Assembly: GCA_964468125.1 (NCBI GenBank)
Contig: CAYXVF010000006.1
Span: forward strand, 1 to 64,000
Length of the DNA: 64,000 nucleotides
Direction of reading: 5' to 3'
DNA from: CAYXVF01 sp964468125
GTDB lineage: Bacteria; Myxococcota; XYA12-FULL-58-9; CAYXVF01
Below are positions 8,210-16,375 of the stretch, in pieces. The stretch's first letter is position 1. Every line of letters begins with the position of its first letter. The notes below the pieces were generated by a model that worked only from the letters and a program-made list of their open reading frames with translations, had not been told where the DNA came from and made no database searches. Both the position numbers and the translations under genes were made by a program.

Positions 8210-9957
8210 CGCTTTTCCTCCAAGGCAAACAGCGCTGCGCGTCCGGGAAGCACTCCCGCCATCGCTGCGGGGGCATCGTGCGTGCAGACCAGAGCACGCC
8301 CGGCTATCGGGGCCGTCTCGGCTGCTTCCGTTCCGAAGTTCGCGACCAGATGCAAGACCTCTCCCTCGGGCAGGGGCCAGCACACCTTCAAAACCGATCC
8401 GTCGACGGTGAAGGTGCCAGCGAGGACCTCCATGTCGCGGTAGCGCGACGCGAGCTCTTCGCGACGAACCCGCAGCAAGCGCGCAACCCGCTTCGCATGT
8501 GCTTCGTCCTCGACGCCACCCGGGAGTTTTGCGGCCTCGAAGGTCGCTCGGTCGCACGGGTCAGGGATCTCGCCGTCAAAGCCCGGCAGTCCCTCGTGGT
8601 CCTTCTTCCGACCGTCGCGCACGAGCGGAGCCCAGGAGTCCGGATAGTTCCCGAAGAAGGGGAAGTCGCGCGTCGTTCCGCTCTCCTCTCCCATCCAGAG
8701 CATAGGAATGCCTGGAGCGATCCAGGCGATGGTCGCGCAAAGCCAATGAACGTCTGCACCGTGCGAAACGTTCAGGCGATCCCCTCGACCTCGGTTGCCG
8801 ACCTGGTCGTGGTTCTGAGCGAAGTTGCAGAACGCAAAGGGGCTCGCGGGCACACAGGGCTCACCGCGCTCTCGGCCTCGGTGCAGCGAATGCTCACCGT
8901 AGTAGGCAAAACCGCGCGTGAGGCAGTTTCCAACGTGGCGCAGCGGCTCGTCCTGGAAGTCTCGATAGTAGTGGCCGTCTTCACCTGTCGCGGCGACGTG
9001 AAGCGCGTGGTGCAGGTCGTCGTTCCACTGAGCGTCATAGACTCGGGAGCCGGGTCTGCGGAGGCGCGAGAGCTCGTTGTCGTCGTTTTCGAGGATCAGG
9101 TGAACGTGGCGGTCCGCGCCCGGTCCCTCGTGGATCGCTTGCGCGATCTCTTCGAGAATGTGGGGCGTCCCCTCGTCGTAGATCGTGTGCACGGCGTCAA
9201 AACGCAGGCCGTCGAAGCGATAGACCTCGAGCCATTCGAGCACATTGCCGATGACGATCTCGCGAACGTGCGCTCGACTAAAATCTGGCGTTGGGCCCCA
9301 GGGGGTCACGTGGTCCGGGCGCTCAAAGGCCGGTGCAGAAAGCTTCCAGGGGTCTCCAACCGGACCCACGTGGTTGTAGACGACATCGTTGAAGACCATC
9401 AGGCCGAGTCGGTGGGCTTCGTCGATGAATGCCGCGAGCTCCTCCGGTCGACCGTAGGCGTGATGCGGCGCGAAGAAAAACACACCGTCGTAGCCCCAGC
9501 CGAAGTCCCCACCAAACTGATTGACCGGCAGGAGCTCGACGGCGGTGATGCCGAGGTCCTGGTAGCGGGGGAGCTCGTCGATCAGAGCGCGGTAGGTCCC
9601 CTCAGGGGTGGCAGTGCCCACGTGCACCTCGAGGATCACCACTTCGTGAATCGGTTTGCTCACCGGCGGGTGTGAGAACGACAGCCCGGAGACGACCGCC
9701 GCCGGACCGTCGACGCCTTCTGGGAGAAAGCGGGCGTACGGGTCCGGCCGGACCTCGCCGTCGATGGCGAGACGGTAGCGCGGGTGCGGAAGGTTTTCGA
9801 GCTCGGCGCCGAAAACCTCGTCGCCTCGCATGCGCAGGGGGCACACGGTGCCGTCTTCAAAACGCAGCTCCGCGGACTCTGCCCCGGGCAGCCAATAGCG
9901 TGCCTGAAAGGCGTTCTGGTCACGGGTGATTCCGTAGCGGAGACGATGATCGGGCAT
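8206..9957 (-). CDS. treZ: Malto-oligosyltrehalose trehalohydrolase
   Basis: GH13 enzyme that cuts trehalose off maltooligosyltrehalose, the second step of the TreY-TreZ route from glycogen or maltodextrin. The predicted protein is 583 aa, normal for TreZ. It has an N-terminal CBM48/E-set domain (about 1-100) and then the barrel, with VFNDVVYNHVGP, the nucleophile GLRFDAVHTIYD, the acid/base HLILENDDN and the transition-state block NFAQNHDQVGNR. The short FGGDFGWGYDGV motif is typical of TreZ. ATG at 9957 is preferred over the adjacent GTG at 9960 because a GAGGA box lies about 8 nt upstream. It is the first gene of a two-gene operon with malQ. The usual partner treY is not in the window. Confidence 0.93.
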   Translation of the reverse strand: MPDHRLRYGITRDQNAFQARYWLPGAESAELRFEDGTVCPLRMRGDEVFGAELENLPHPRYRLAIDGEVRPDPYARFLPEGVDGPAAVVSGLSFSHPPVSKPIHEVVILEVHVGTATPEGTYRALIDELPRYQDLGITAVELLPVNQFGGDFGWGYDGVFFFAPHHAYGRPEELAAFIDEAHRLGLMVFNDVVYNHVGPVGDPWKLSAPAFERPDHVTPWGPTPDFSRAHVREIVIGNVLEWLEVYRFDGLRFDAVHTIYDEGTPHILEEIAQAIHEGPGADRHVHLILENDDNELSRLRRPGSRVYDAQWNDDLHHALHVAATGEDGHYYRDFQDEPLRHVGNCLTRGFAYYGEHSLHRGRERGEPCVPASPFAFCNFAQNHDQVGNRGRGDRLNVSHGADVHWLCATIAWIAPGIPMLWMGEESGTTRDFPFFGNYPDSWAPLVRDGRKKDHEGLPGFDGEIPDPCDRATFEAAKLPGGVEDEAHAKRVARLLRVRREELASRYRDMEVLAGTFTVDGSVLKVCWPLPEGEVLHLVANFGTEAAETAPIAGRALVCTHDAPAAMAGVLPGRAALFALEEKR

Positions 9958-10049
9958 CACATTTTCCTCGCGAGTTTCGGGAATAGACTTTCACGTCCTA
10001 GGCATTAGGATCTCGAATACCCGGAAAACCAGCCGGACGAGGGGGCACC

Positions 10050-10352
10050 ATGCCGGAGGACGACGAGTCAAAAAAGAGCAACTTGAGCGCGTCCGAGTGG
10101 AAAGAGCAGCTCGATCGCGAGTACGAAGACCTCAAGCAGGTCCGCGACGAGCTGCGCGTCAAAGCGCACCTGGCAAAGGCCGACATGAAGGACGCCTGGG
10201 ACGAGCTCGAGTCGAAATGGCCCAAGGTCGAGGCGTCGCTGAAGCGCTTCGAAGACCAGGCGAGCAAGGCGCTGGATGAGTTTGGCAGCGCGACGCGAAA
10301 CCTCTTTCGCGAGCTTCGGGACGGCTATCAGAAGATGAAGAAGGACCTGTAG
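10050..10352 (+). CDS. Small charged coiled-coil protein
   Basis: Predicted 100-aa protein with no signal peptide or membrane segment. It is rich in Glu, Lys, Asp and Arg. After a short acidic, Ser-rich start it is predicted helical almost throughout, with heptad-like spacing from about residue 15 to 95 (for example LDREYEDLKQVRDEL and WPKVEASLKRFEDQASKAL). I do not recognise a family. The stop codon is immediately followed by the GTG of the next gene, a large membrane protein, so the two are almost certainly co-transcribed and coupled. A soluble partner or adaptor for that protein is a reasonable guess only. Confidence 0.7.
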   Translation: MPEDDESKKSNLSASEWKEQLDREYEDLKQVRDELRVKAHLAKADMKDAWDELESKWPKVEASLKRFEDQASKALDEFGSATRNLFRELRDGYQKMKKDL

Positions 10353-12404
10353 GTGGAGCGAAAAGCGCCCCCCTCGGTTCTGTTGCGTGTGGCGGCGATC
10401 GCCGTGCTCTTCGGAACGTTCCTGCCGCTCGGCGGGCGAGGAGCTGCGCTGTGGCCCTGGCAGCTGGCCTTTGACCCGAGCTTTGTCGTCGCCACCCTGG
10501 TCTCGGTGCTCTGCGCCGCGACGCTGTACGCACTGGCACGGCGCATGCCGGAGGGTCCGCCGGGGTCGACCACCGCGCTGCTTCTGCTGCTCTTCGCGCT
10601 CGCCGTCGCGCTCCTCGGGCAAGCGGACAGCTCGGCCGCGCTCGGCGGCCAACGAGCCTACAACCTTGGCCCTCTCGCGCTGTCAGTGGCCCTGATCGCA
10701 GGCGCGGACGCGAGCGCTTCGACGCTCCACCCCCGCCGCCTCCTGGCCGCTCGGGTCGCGGCGATGCTCGGCCTCTTGGGACTGATGGCGTTTCTCGCTT
10801 CGCCCACCGCTTACGGCACGGTCGTAGCCGAGATGAGCAGTCAGCTCCGCTACGCGCTCGAGGTCGGACTCACAATGCAGGAGCGCATCACCGCGACCAT
10901 CAGTGAGGTGCTCGTGGTCGGACTCGTGGCGGCGAGCGTGTTCGTCGCAACCGGCGTGCTCCACGGTCGCCCGCACGGATTCGAGCGTGTGGCGATTCTC
11001 CTGTCGGCCCTGGCCCTCCTGGTTTTGGCGGATAGCGCCCGCGGCACCCTGGACGATGGCTGGCTCGGGTTTCTCACCGCGTTGCGCGCGGTGAGCGCAT
11101 GGCTCACGCTCGCGACGGTCGCGGTCGCGGCGACGATCGCGGTGATCGGACGGATGAGCATAGAGCGGGCGATCCCGCGCTCACGGCTCCCCCTGAGCGC
11201 CGGAGTGGTGGCCGCGGTGGCCCTCGTCAGTCTGCTCGTGCCCCACTCCCCGCAGAGTGAGCCCTGGCGACTCGATCGGGCACCCGCGTGGGCAAACGCC
11301 CTCTACCAAGACGCCGTCCCTGCGCTCGCAGGGGCCCGGGACCGCGACGAGCGTCGGGCTGCGGCGCGGATCGTTCTCGCACTCGCCGAGGCAAACCCCG
11401 AGCTCCAGCGCGCGTGGGAGCGGCTGGTCCCACTCCTCGATGACCCAGGCTTCAATCGCAAAGCGATCGCGCGCCGGGCGCGTGACATCAACGAGAAGGC
11501 GCGCGACGCGAAGCTCCCGTTCTACCTCGATGTGGACGTGGCGCTCCTGGGAGCAGGCGAAAGCGCCTTTTGGAATCTCGAGCTGAACGCTTACCGCATT
11601 CAGGAGTCGCGCTCGGCGCGCATGGCGTCCCTCGACCTCTCAACCCTCTGGGTGGAGTCGACGCAGGAACGTGCCAGCGTCCATCAGGGTTTCAGCGGGC
11701 CGGAAGAAGTCTATGGCGTCGTCATTCTCGATGAGGTCCGCCGCAACTGGGATCGTCAGCTCGCGCCGAGCCTCCTCGGCACGGACACGTCTTACTACAC
11801 GTCTTACGGCCAGTACGCGAAGGTGCTCCGGGAAGCCTTGGAGGCGACGGTGGTGGAGCGCGCGCCGTCGGCCTGGAGAGCGGACGCTTCGACGGCGTTT
11901 GACCGCTACCTCGTGTGCCTGGCGGGTCAACACACCGGCCAGAGCTCGCGGCTCGCCGAACGCTACTGCCCGGCGCTCGTGGCGGAAGTGGAGCCACTGA
12001 TCATCGAGGCGCTGGCTCAGAACGTCGAGCGCCACGAGCTGCAGCACATGGTGGACGACCAGCGCGGGGGCGCCCGCGTACCCGACGCCGTACGCAACAC
12101 TCTGCGAGGCTACGGAACCGCGAGTCTCGAGCGAACGTCCGCCGAGCTCTCTGCCTATCTCGCGGAGATCGCCGATGGACCACTGCCGCACCTGAGCCTC
12201 GCTCATCTCGTCGCGGTCGCCACGAGCCGACCGAGCTCACCGGAGGCGGCAGCAGGAGAAGTTGCGCGCTGGCTTCTATCCGATGACGGAACCTGGGACT
12301 CGCCCTTTGCCATGAGCGCAGACGCGCTCCGCGACCGAGCCTCCTTCGCGTTCTTCCAACTCTTCGGACGCGAGGTCCCCCGCCTCGAGATCGAGCGGGC
12401 CTGA
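10353..12404 (+). CDS. Polytopic membrane protein with HELQH putative zinc-protease motif
   Basis: Predicted 683-aa protein. Residues about 8-298 contain roughly eight hydrophobic membrane segments. The rest is a large soluble domain. At residues 561-565 it has HELQH (HExxH), preceded by LAQNVER and followed about 30 residues later by LERTSAELSAYLAEI. A Glu there (593 or 598) could be the third metal ligand, as in gluzincins. I do not recognise a named family, so peptidase function is inferred from this motif and its spacing. The start is GTG at 10353, directly abutting the TAG of the upstream coiled-coil gene. The next gene is convergent. Confidence 0.7.
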   Translation: MERKAPPSVLLRVAAIAVLFGTFLPLGGRGAALWPWQLAFDPSFVVATLVSVLCAATLYALARRMPEGPPGSTTALLLLLFALAVALLGQADSSAALGGQRAYNLGPLALSVALIAGADASASTLHPRRLLAARVAAMLGLLGLMAFLASPTAYGTVVAEMSSQLRYALEVGLTMQERITATISEVLVVGLVAASVFVATGVLHGRPHGFERVAILLSALALLVLADSARGTLDDGWLGFLTALRAVSAWLTLATVAVAATIAVIGRMSIERAIPRSRLPLSAGVVAAVALVSLLVPHSPQSEPWRLDRAPAWANALYQDAVPALAGARDRDERRAAARIVLALAEANPELQRAWERLVPLLDDPGFNRKAIARRARDINEKARDAKLPFYLDVDVALLGAGESAFWNLELNAYRIQESRSARMASLDLSTLWVESTQERASVHQGFSGPEEVYGVVILDEVRRNWDRQLAPSLLGTDTSYYTSYGQYAKVLREALEATVVERAPSAWRADASTAFDRYLVCLAGQHTGQSSRLAERYCPALVAEVEPLIIEALAQNVERHELQHMVDDQRGGARVPDAVRNTLRGYGTASLERTSAELSAYLAEIADGPLPHLSLAHLVAVATSRPSSPEAAAGEVARWLLSDDGTWDSPFAMSADALRDRASFAFFQLFGREVPRLEIERA

Positions 12405-12405
12405 G

Positions 12406-13467
12406 TCAGAGGCAGTTGAAGTAGCCGCGCTGCGCGTCGTACACGCATTGCTGCCCGCGCGCCGCGCAGTCGACGACTTTCACTTCCTCGTCTTCGCACC
12501 AGATCAAGACTTGCCCGTCGCAACGGCCGATCGCGTTTTCGCCGGCGCACGGGTCTTCGTCCCCCGTCGGTACACAGTCGTAAAACCCGTTCTCATCGTC
12601 GAAGTCGCAGACTTCTCCGCGACTCGCGCAGTCGACCTCGCGCAGCCGTTCAGCCTCACACCAGCGCACGATCGTTCCATCGCACTCGCCTTCGTAGCTG
12701 ACATCACCACACCCTGGCGCCTCTTCCGGTGGCAAATAGGGATCGAGGAAGCCTCGATAGACGTCGACCCGCGTGTTCACGCCCCACTCGAGGCACGGCG
12801 CATCACCGTTTGACACCACACCCGTGATCAGCCACTCACGGGCAGGGCTCTGCCAAAAGGCCGGCCCACCCGAATCTCCCGTGCACGTGTTTTTGCTCTC
12901 ACTGCTGTAGCGATAGCGGTCGGACTGTATCGTCTCAATCGGGATCACCACAGAGCGTTTACGCCCCGCCCCTTCACGCGTGACACCGTCGACGATCCCG
13001 TAGCCCACGAAGAAGAGCTCGCGACCGCTCCAGCTCGTGTCCATAGCGGGAACGAGCCGCATCGGCGGAACACTCGCCGCGCGCTCGAGAAGCACGACGC
13101 CGATGTCGTAGTCGAAGGAGCCGTCGCGATAGCTCGGGTGCGGCACGAGCTCTTGGGCAGAAATGCGCTCAGGCGCGCTCTGACTCACCGGGCCGATGCG
13201 AAACTCGAGCCCGTCGTCTTCCCGACCCAACAAGCAGTGCGCCGCGGTCAGCACGACCCGCGGCGCCACGAGTGTTCCGGTGCACCAGTGCTGTCCATTG
13301 GCCAGGGCGAATGCACCGACTGCAGGGAGGCCGTCGAACTCGCGCCCCCCCACGATGGCTCCCTCCGGACGGTCCGATGTCCCCGTGGGCTCGACGGGGA
13401 CGCTGGATTGGCAAGCGCAGATCGCGGACAGTAAGGACGCGAAAGTGAACGTCACGCGAAGCTTCAT
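12406..13467 (-). CDS. Trypsin-like (S1) serine protease lipoprotein with duplicated Cys-rich C-terminal module
   Basis: Predicted 353-aa exported protease. The signal segment ends near ICAC (Cys 19, probable lipobox). The S1 domain starts at IVGGREFDG. It shows the catalytic triad: TAAHC (His 77), DYDIGVV (Asp 121) and TCTGDSGGPAF (Ser 199). After residue 250 come two consecutive copies of a roughly 45-residue six-Cys module with the pattern C-x(8)-C-(D)G-x(5)-WC-x(8)-VDCA-x(4)-C-x(9)-C, at about 253-298 and 307-352. ATG at 13467 is chosen because it carries the signal peptide and has a GGAGAT box 5-9 nt upstream. The frame upstream of it lacks a signal. The target is unknown; predation, nutrition and surface processing are all possible. 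Confidence 0.88.
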   Translation of the reverse strand: MKLRVTFTFASLLSAICACQSSVPVEPTGTSDRPEGAIVGGREFDGLPAVGAFALANGQHWCTGTLVAPRVVLTAAHCLLGREDDGLEFRIGPVSQSAPERISAQELVPHPSYRDGSFDYDIGVVLLERAASVPPMRLVPAMDTSWSGRELFFVGYGIVDGVTREGAGRKRSVVIPIETIQSDRYRYSSESKNTCTGDSGGPAFWQSPAREWLITGVVSNGDAPCLEWGVNTRVDVYRGFLDPYLPPEEAPGCGDVSYEGECDGTIVRWCEAERLREVDCASRGEVCDFDDENGFYDCVPTGDEDPCAGENAIGRCDGQVLIWCEDEEVKVVDCAARGQQCVYDAQRGYFNCL

Positions 13468-13591
13468 GATATCTCCATCTCCATTGCGGGCCGGGCAGCG
13501 TGCACGTGCGGCAGAGCGACACGAAACGCACACAGACCCACGCGGCCATTCCTATAAATGCGTTTTCGCGCTGCCAAGGTGAAAGTTGTTG

Positions 13592-14908
13592 ATGAACGAG
13601 CCAAAGCTTCCCGCGGCGGAAAAAAAGCCCGTCAAAACCAGCGCTTTGTGGGGATGGGCCCTCTACGACTGGGCGAACTCGCCTTTCACGACGGTGATCA
13701 TCACCTTCGTGTTCTCCGCCTACTTTCAGCAGGCGATCGTCGGCGAAGAGGCGCGGGGCCAGGCGCTCTGGGGATACACCTCTGCGATCGCCGGGATCCT
13801 CATAGCGATCGGCTCTCCGATCTTCGGCGCCATCGCGGACGTCGGCGGACGCCGCAAACCGTGGATCCTCGTCTTCAGCGCGCTGTGCGCGGCGGGCTCG
13901 ATCGCCCTGTGGTGGGCTGCTCCGGGCACCGAATCGATCGCTTACACCATGGCGGTCGTCGTGGTCGCGACCGTGGGGTTTGAGTTCGGCATCGTCTTCA
14001 ACAACGCGATGCTCCCGGACCTGGTCGACGAAAAGCGGCTCGGCCGCTGGTCCGGTTGGGCTTGGGGCCTCGGCTACCTCGGTGGCCTGGTCGCGATGCT
14101 GATCGCTCTGTGGCTCTTCGTGAAACCCATGGGCGGCTTCGAGTGGGTCAACCCCGCGCTAGGACTCGACGAAGACGCGAAGAACATTCGCGTCGTTGGT
14201 CCTCTCGTTGGCGTCTGGTTCTTACTCTTCTTGTGGCCACTGTTCGTCTTCACCCCAGACCGCCCCTCCGCCGGGCTCGCCGCGGGCGAAGCGATCCGAC
14301 TCGGGTTCAGGACCATTGGTCATACGCTGGGGCACCTGCCCCGCTACCGCAATCTCACGCTGTTCCTGATCGCACGCATGATCTACGCGGACGGGCTCGC
14401 TACGGTCTTCGCGATCGGCGGGGTATACGCCGCCGGTGTTTTCGGAATGGAGCTCTCGGAGGTGATCATGTTCGGCCTCCTCTTGAATGTGACCGCGGGT
14501 CTCGGAGCCGCCGCCTTCGCCTTCCTCGACGACAAGATCGGCTCGAAGAAAACGATCCTCGTGAGTCTCGTAGGCCTCGTCCTCAGCGCCGCGCTCGCGG
14601 TCGTAGCCACCGACGTCACGCTTTTTTGGATCGCCGGAGCAACGCTCGGGATCTTCGTCGGCCCCGCCCAATCCGCCTCGCGGTCGATGATGGCGCGAAT
14701 CGCGCCGAAAGCGATGATGACCGAGTTCTTCGGCCTCTACGCGCTCACTGGAAAGGCCACCGCCTTCCTCGGCCCGGTCTTGGTGGCGCTGCTCACGGAT
14801 GCCACTCAGAATCAGCGCTCCGGGATGGTCGTCATCCTGAGCTTTTTCGTCGTAGGTGGACTCTTGCTCCTCCGCGTGAAGGAGGAACGGACGGAGGTGG
14901 TGGTGTAG
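13592..14908 (+). CDS. MFS transporter, UMF1/Atg22-like family
   Basis: Inner-membrane protein of 438 aa with about 12 hydrophobic segments. The start WGWALYDWANSPFTTVIITFVFS is characteristic of the UMF1 (Atg22-like) group of the major facilitator superfamily, and an MFS loop (FGAIADVGGRRKPW) follows segment 2. Eukaryotic Atg22 exports amino acids from vacuoles. Substrates of bacterial members are mostly unknown, so none is given. ATG at 13592 follows an AAGGTGA box; two TTG codons lie just ahead of it. The gene stands alone between divergent and co-oriented neighbours. Confidence 0.85.
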   Translation: MNEPKLPAAEKKPVKTSALWGWALYDWANSPFTTVIITFVFSAYFQQAIVGEEARGQALWGYTSAIAGILIAIGSPIFGAIADVGGRRKPWILVFSALCAAGSIALWWAAPGTESIAYTMAVVVVATVGFEFGIVFNNAMLPDLVDEKRLGRWSGWAWGLGYLGGLVAMLIALWLFVKPMGGFEWVNPALGLDEDAKNIRVVGPLVGVWFLLFLWPLFVFTPDRPSAGLAAGEAIRLGFRTIGHTLGHLPRYRNLTLFLIARMIYADGLATVFAIGGVYAAGVFGMELSEVIMFGLLLNVTAGLGAAAFAFLDDKIGSKKTILVSLVGLVLSAALAVVATDVTLFWIAGATLGIFVGPAQSASRSMMARIAPKAMMTEFFGLYALTGKATAFLGPVLVALLTDATQNQRSGMVVILSFFVVGGLLLLRVKEERTEVVV

Positions 14909-14973
14909 CGCTCGCTAGGCGCTAGCCTCCAACGGTGGCGAAGCGATCGTTCGGTGCGCACACTCTAAAAGCC

Positions 14974-16359
14974 ATGTGGGTTAGAGCATTCGTCTCAATC
15001 GCAGCTGCGACCGCGCTGCTGTCCGTCCTCGCTGAGCGTCCAGGAGCGAGAAAGCTGACCACCATCGCGGAGCGTATCCCCTTCGAGGTCGGCTCGGTCC
15101 TGCCTGCGGCACCTCCGCTGCGGCTCGCAGGCGGCGAGACGATCGGCGTCAAGGCGAGTGACTGCGGTGCCTGCCATCAGACCAACTACGAGGAGTGGCG
15201 ACGCTCGACGCATGCCCACGCCATGCGGGACGCGCAATACTTCGCGGAGCTCAGCAAACCGAGCTCGCCGAAATGGCTCTGCCTCAACTGTCATGCGCCC
15301 AACCAGAATCAGCGGCGGATCATGATCACCCCGGACACGCAGCTCATCGATGACCCGAACGACGTGTCGCGCATCATCGAGGTGCCGAACCCAGACTTCG
15401 ATCCGGCGATGCAGCGGGAAGGGGTGACCTGCGCAACCTGCCACGTGCGGGTAGAGGACGGCGAGTCAGTGGTCGTGGCGAGTCGCAATACGGGGCGCGC
15501 GCCCCATCCGGTTCGCCCACACCCCGAACAGCTCCGGTCCGTCTGCCTGCGATGTCACGACCCGGGACCGGGAACCATCACCCCCACCTTCTTCTGCTGG
15601 TTCGAGACGGCGCGCGAGGGCCGAGCGCACGGGGTGAAGCAGGGATGTGTCGAGTGTCACATGCCCCCGGTCACTCGGTCACTCGTTGGCGAATCGCCTC
15701 CGGTCGAGACACGCCATCATTTCTGGACCGGCGGCGGAGTTCCAAAGACCTATGGCGCCTACGACGAGCTCCTTTCCCGTGCCTACGTGCCCGGAGGCGA
15801 GCTCGATGCGGAGGTCTCCGGAGAGACGCTGACCGTGCGTCTGAGGAACGCCCACGCGGGCCATCACCTCACCTCGGCGAACCCGGAGCGTTACGTGATC
15901 GTTCGAGCGATCGCGGTGCACGATGGAGAGGAGCAGGTCCTCGACACGCGGCGCTTTGCCCAGGAATGGGATTGGGGCTCGACCGACCCGGTGCGTCCGG
16001 CCCGGCGAGTCGGCGACACGCGGATTCCGGCGGGAGAGGAACGGCGTTGGTCCGTCCCCCTGCCTGAGGCCTTCGACACGCTCCGCGTGGAAGCCGCGCA
16101 CGTTCGCCTCTCGCCGTCGAACGCCCGCTACATGAAGCAGACGGGTCTGGATCCGTCGCTTCGCGACATCTGGCCGGGAGCGGCACGAGCGATTCGAAAC
16201 GTCGAGGAGCACTATCCGCTGATGACCTGGTTCGCCCGCCGCGAGTACGCATCGACCGACGGGCGTTGGTCCGAAACGCCCTTGCACAGCCTCCTCGAGG
16301 AGTCGAAGGCGCTGCGGGGGACGGAGCTGGGTGAGTATGAAGCGTTGCTCGCCCGGTGA
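14974..16359 (+). CDS. Multiheme (five CxxCH) c-type cytochrome
   Basis: Predicted 461-aa exported or membrane-anchored protein with an N-terminal hydrophobic segment (about 1-20). It has five heme-c attachment motifs: CGACH, CLNCH, CATCH, CLRCH and CVECH. The first is followed by QTNYEEWRRSTHA, the pattern of cytochrome c554/multiheme families in which a distal His supplies the second iron ligand. The C-terminal half (about 250-450) has no heme motif and looks beta-rich. It probably acts in periplasmic electron transfer; no partner reductase or quinol oxidase lies beside it. Start uncertain: ATG at 14974 is chosen, with an in-frame GTG at 14935 as the alternative. Confidence 0.85.
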   Translation: MWVRAFVSIAAATALLSVLAERPGARKLTTIAERIPFEVGSVLPAAPPLRLAGGETIGVKASDCGACHQTNYEEWRRSTHAHAMRDAQYFAELSKPSSPKWLCLNCHAPNQNQRRIMITPDTQLIDDPNDVSRIIEVPNPDFDPAMQREGVTCATCHVRVEDGESVVVASRNTGRAPHPVRPHPEQLRSVCLRCHDPGPGTITPTFFCWFETAREGRAHGVKQGCVECHMPPVTRSLVGESPPVETRHHFWTGGGVPKTYGAYDELLSRAYVPGGELDAEVSGETLTVRLRNAHAGHHLTSANPERYVIVRAIAVHDGEEQVLDTRRFAQEWDWGSTDPVRPARRVGDTRIPAGEERRWSVPLPEAFDTLRVEAAHVRLSPSNARYMKQTGLDPSLRDIWPGAARAIRNVEEHYPLMTWFARREYASTDGRWSETPLHSLLEESKALRGTELGEYEALLAR

Positions 16360-16375
16360 AGCAGCCCGCGCTGAA

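Noticed and set aside
8278..9675. Plus-strand frame opposite treZ
   Set aside because: Antisense shadow; treZ catalytic blocks are on the other strand.
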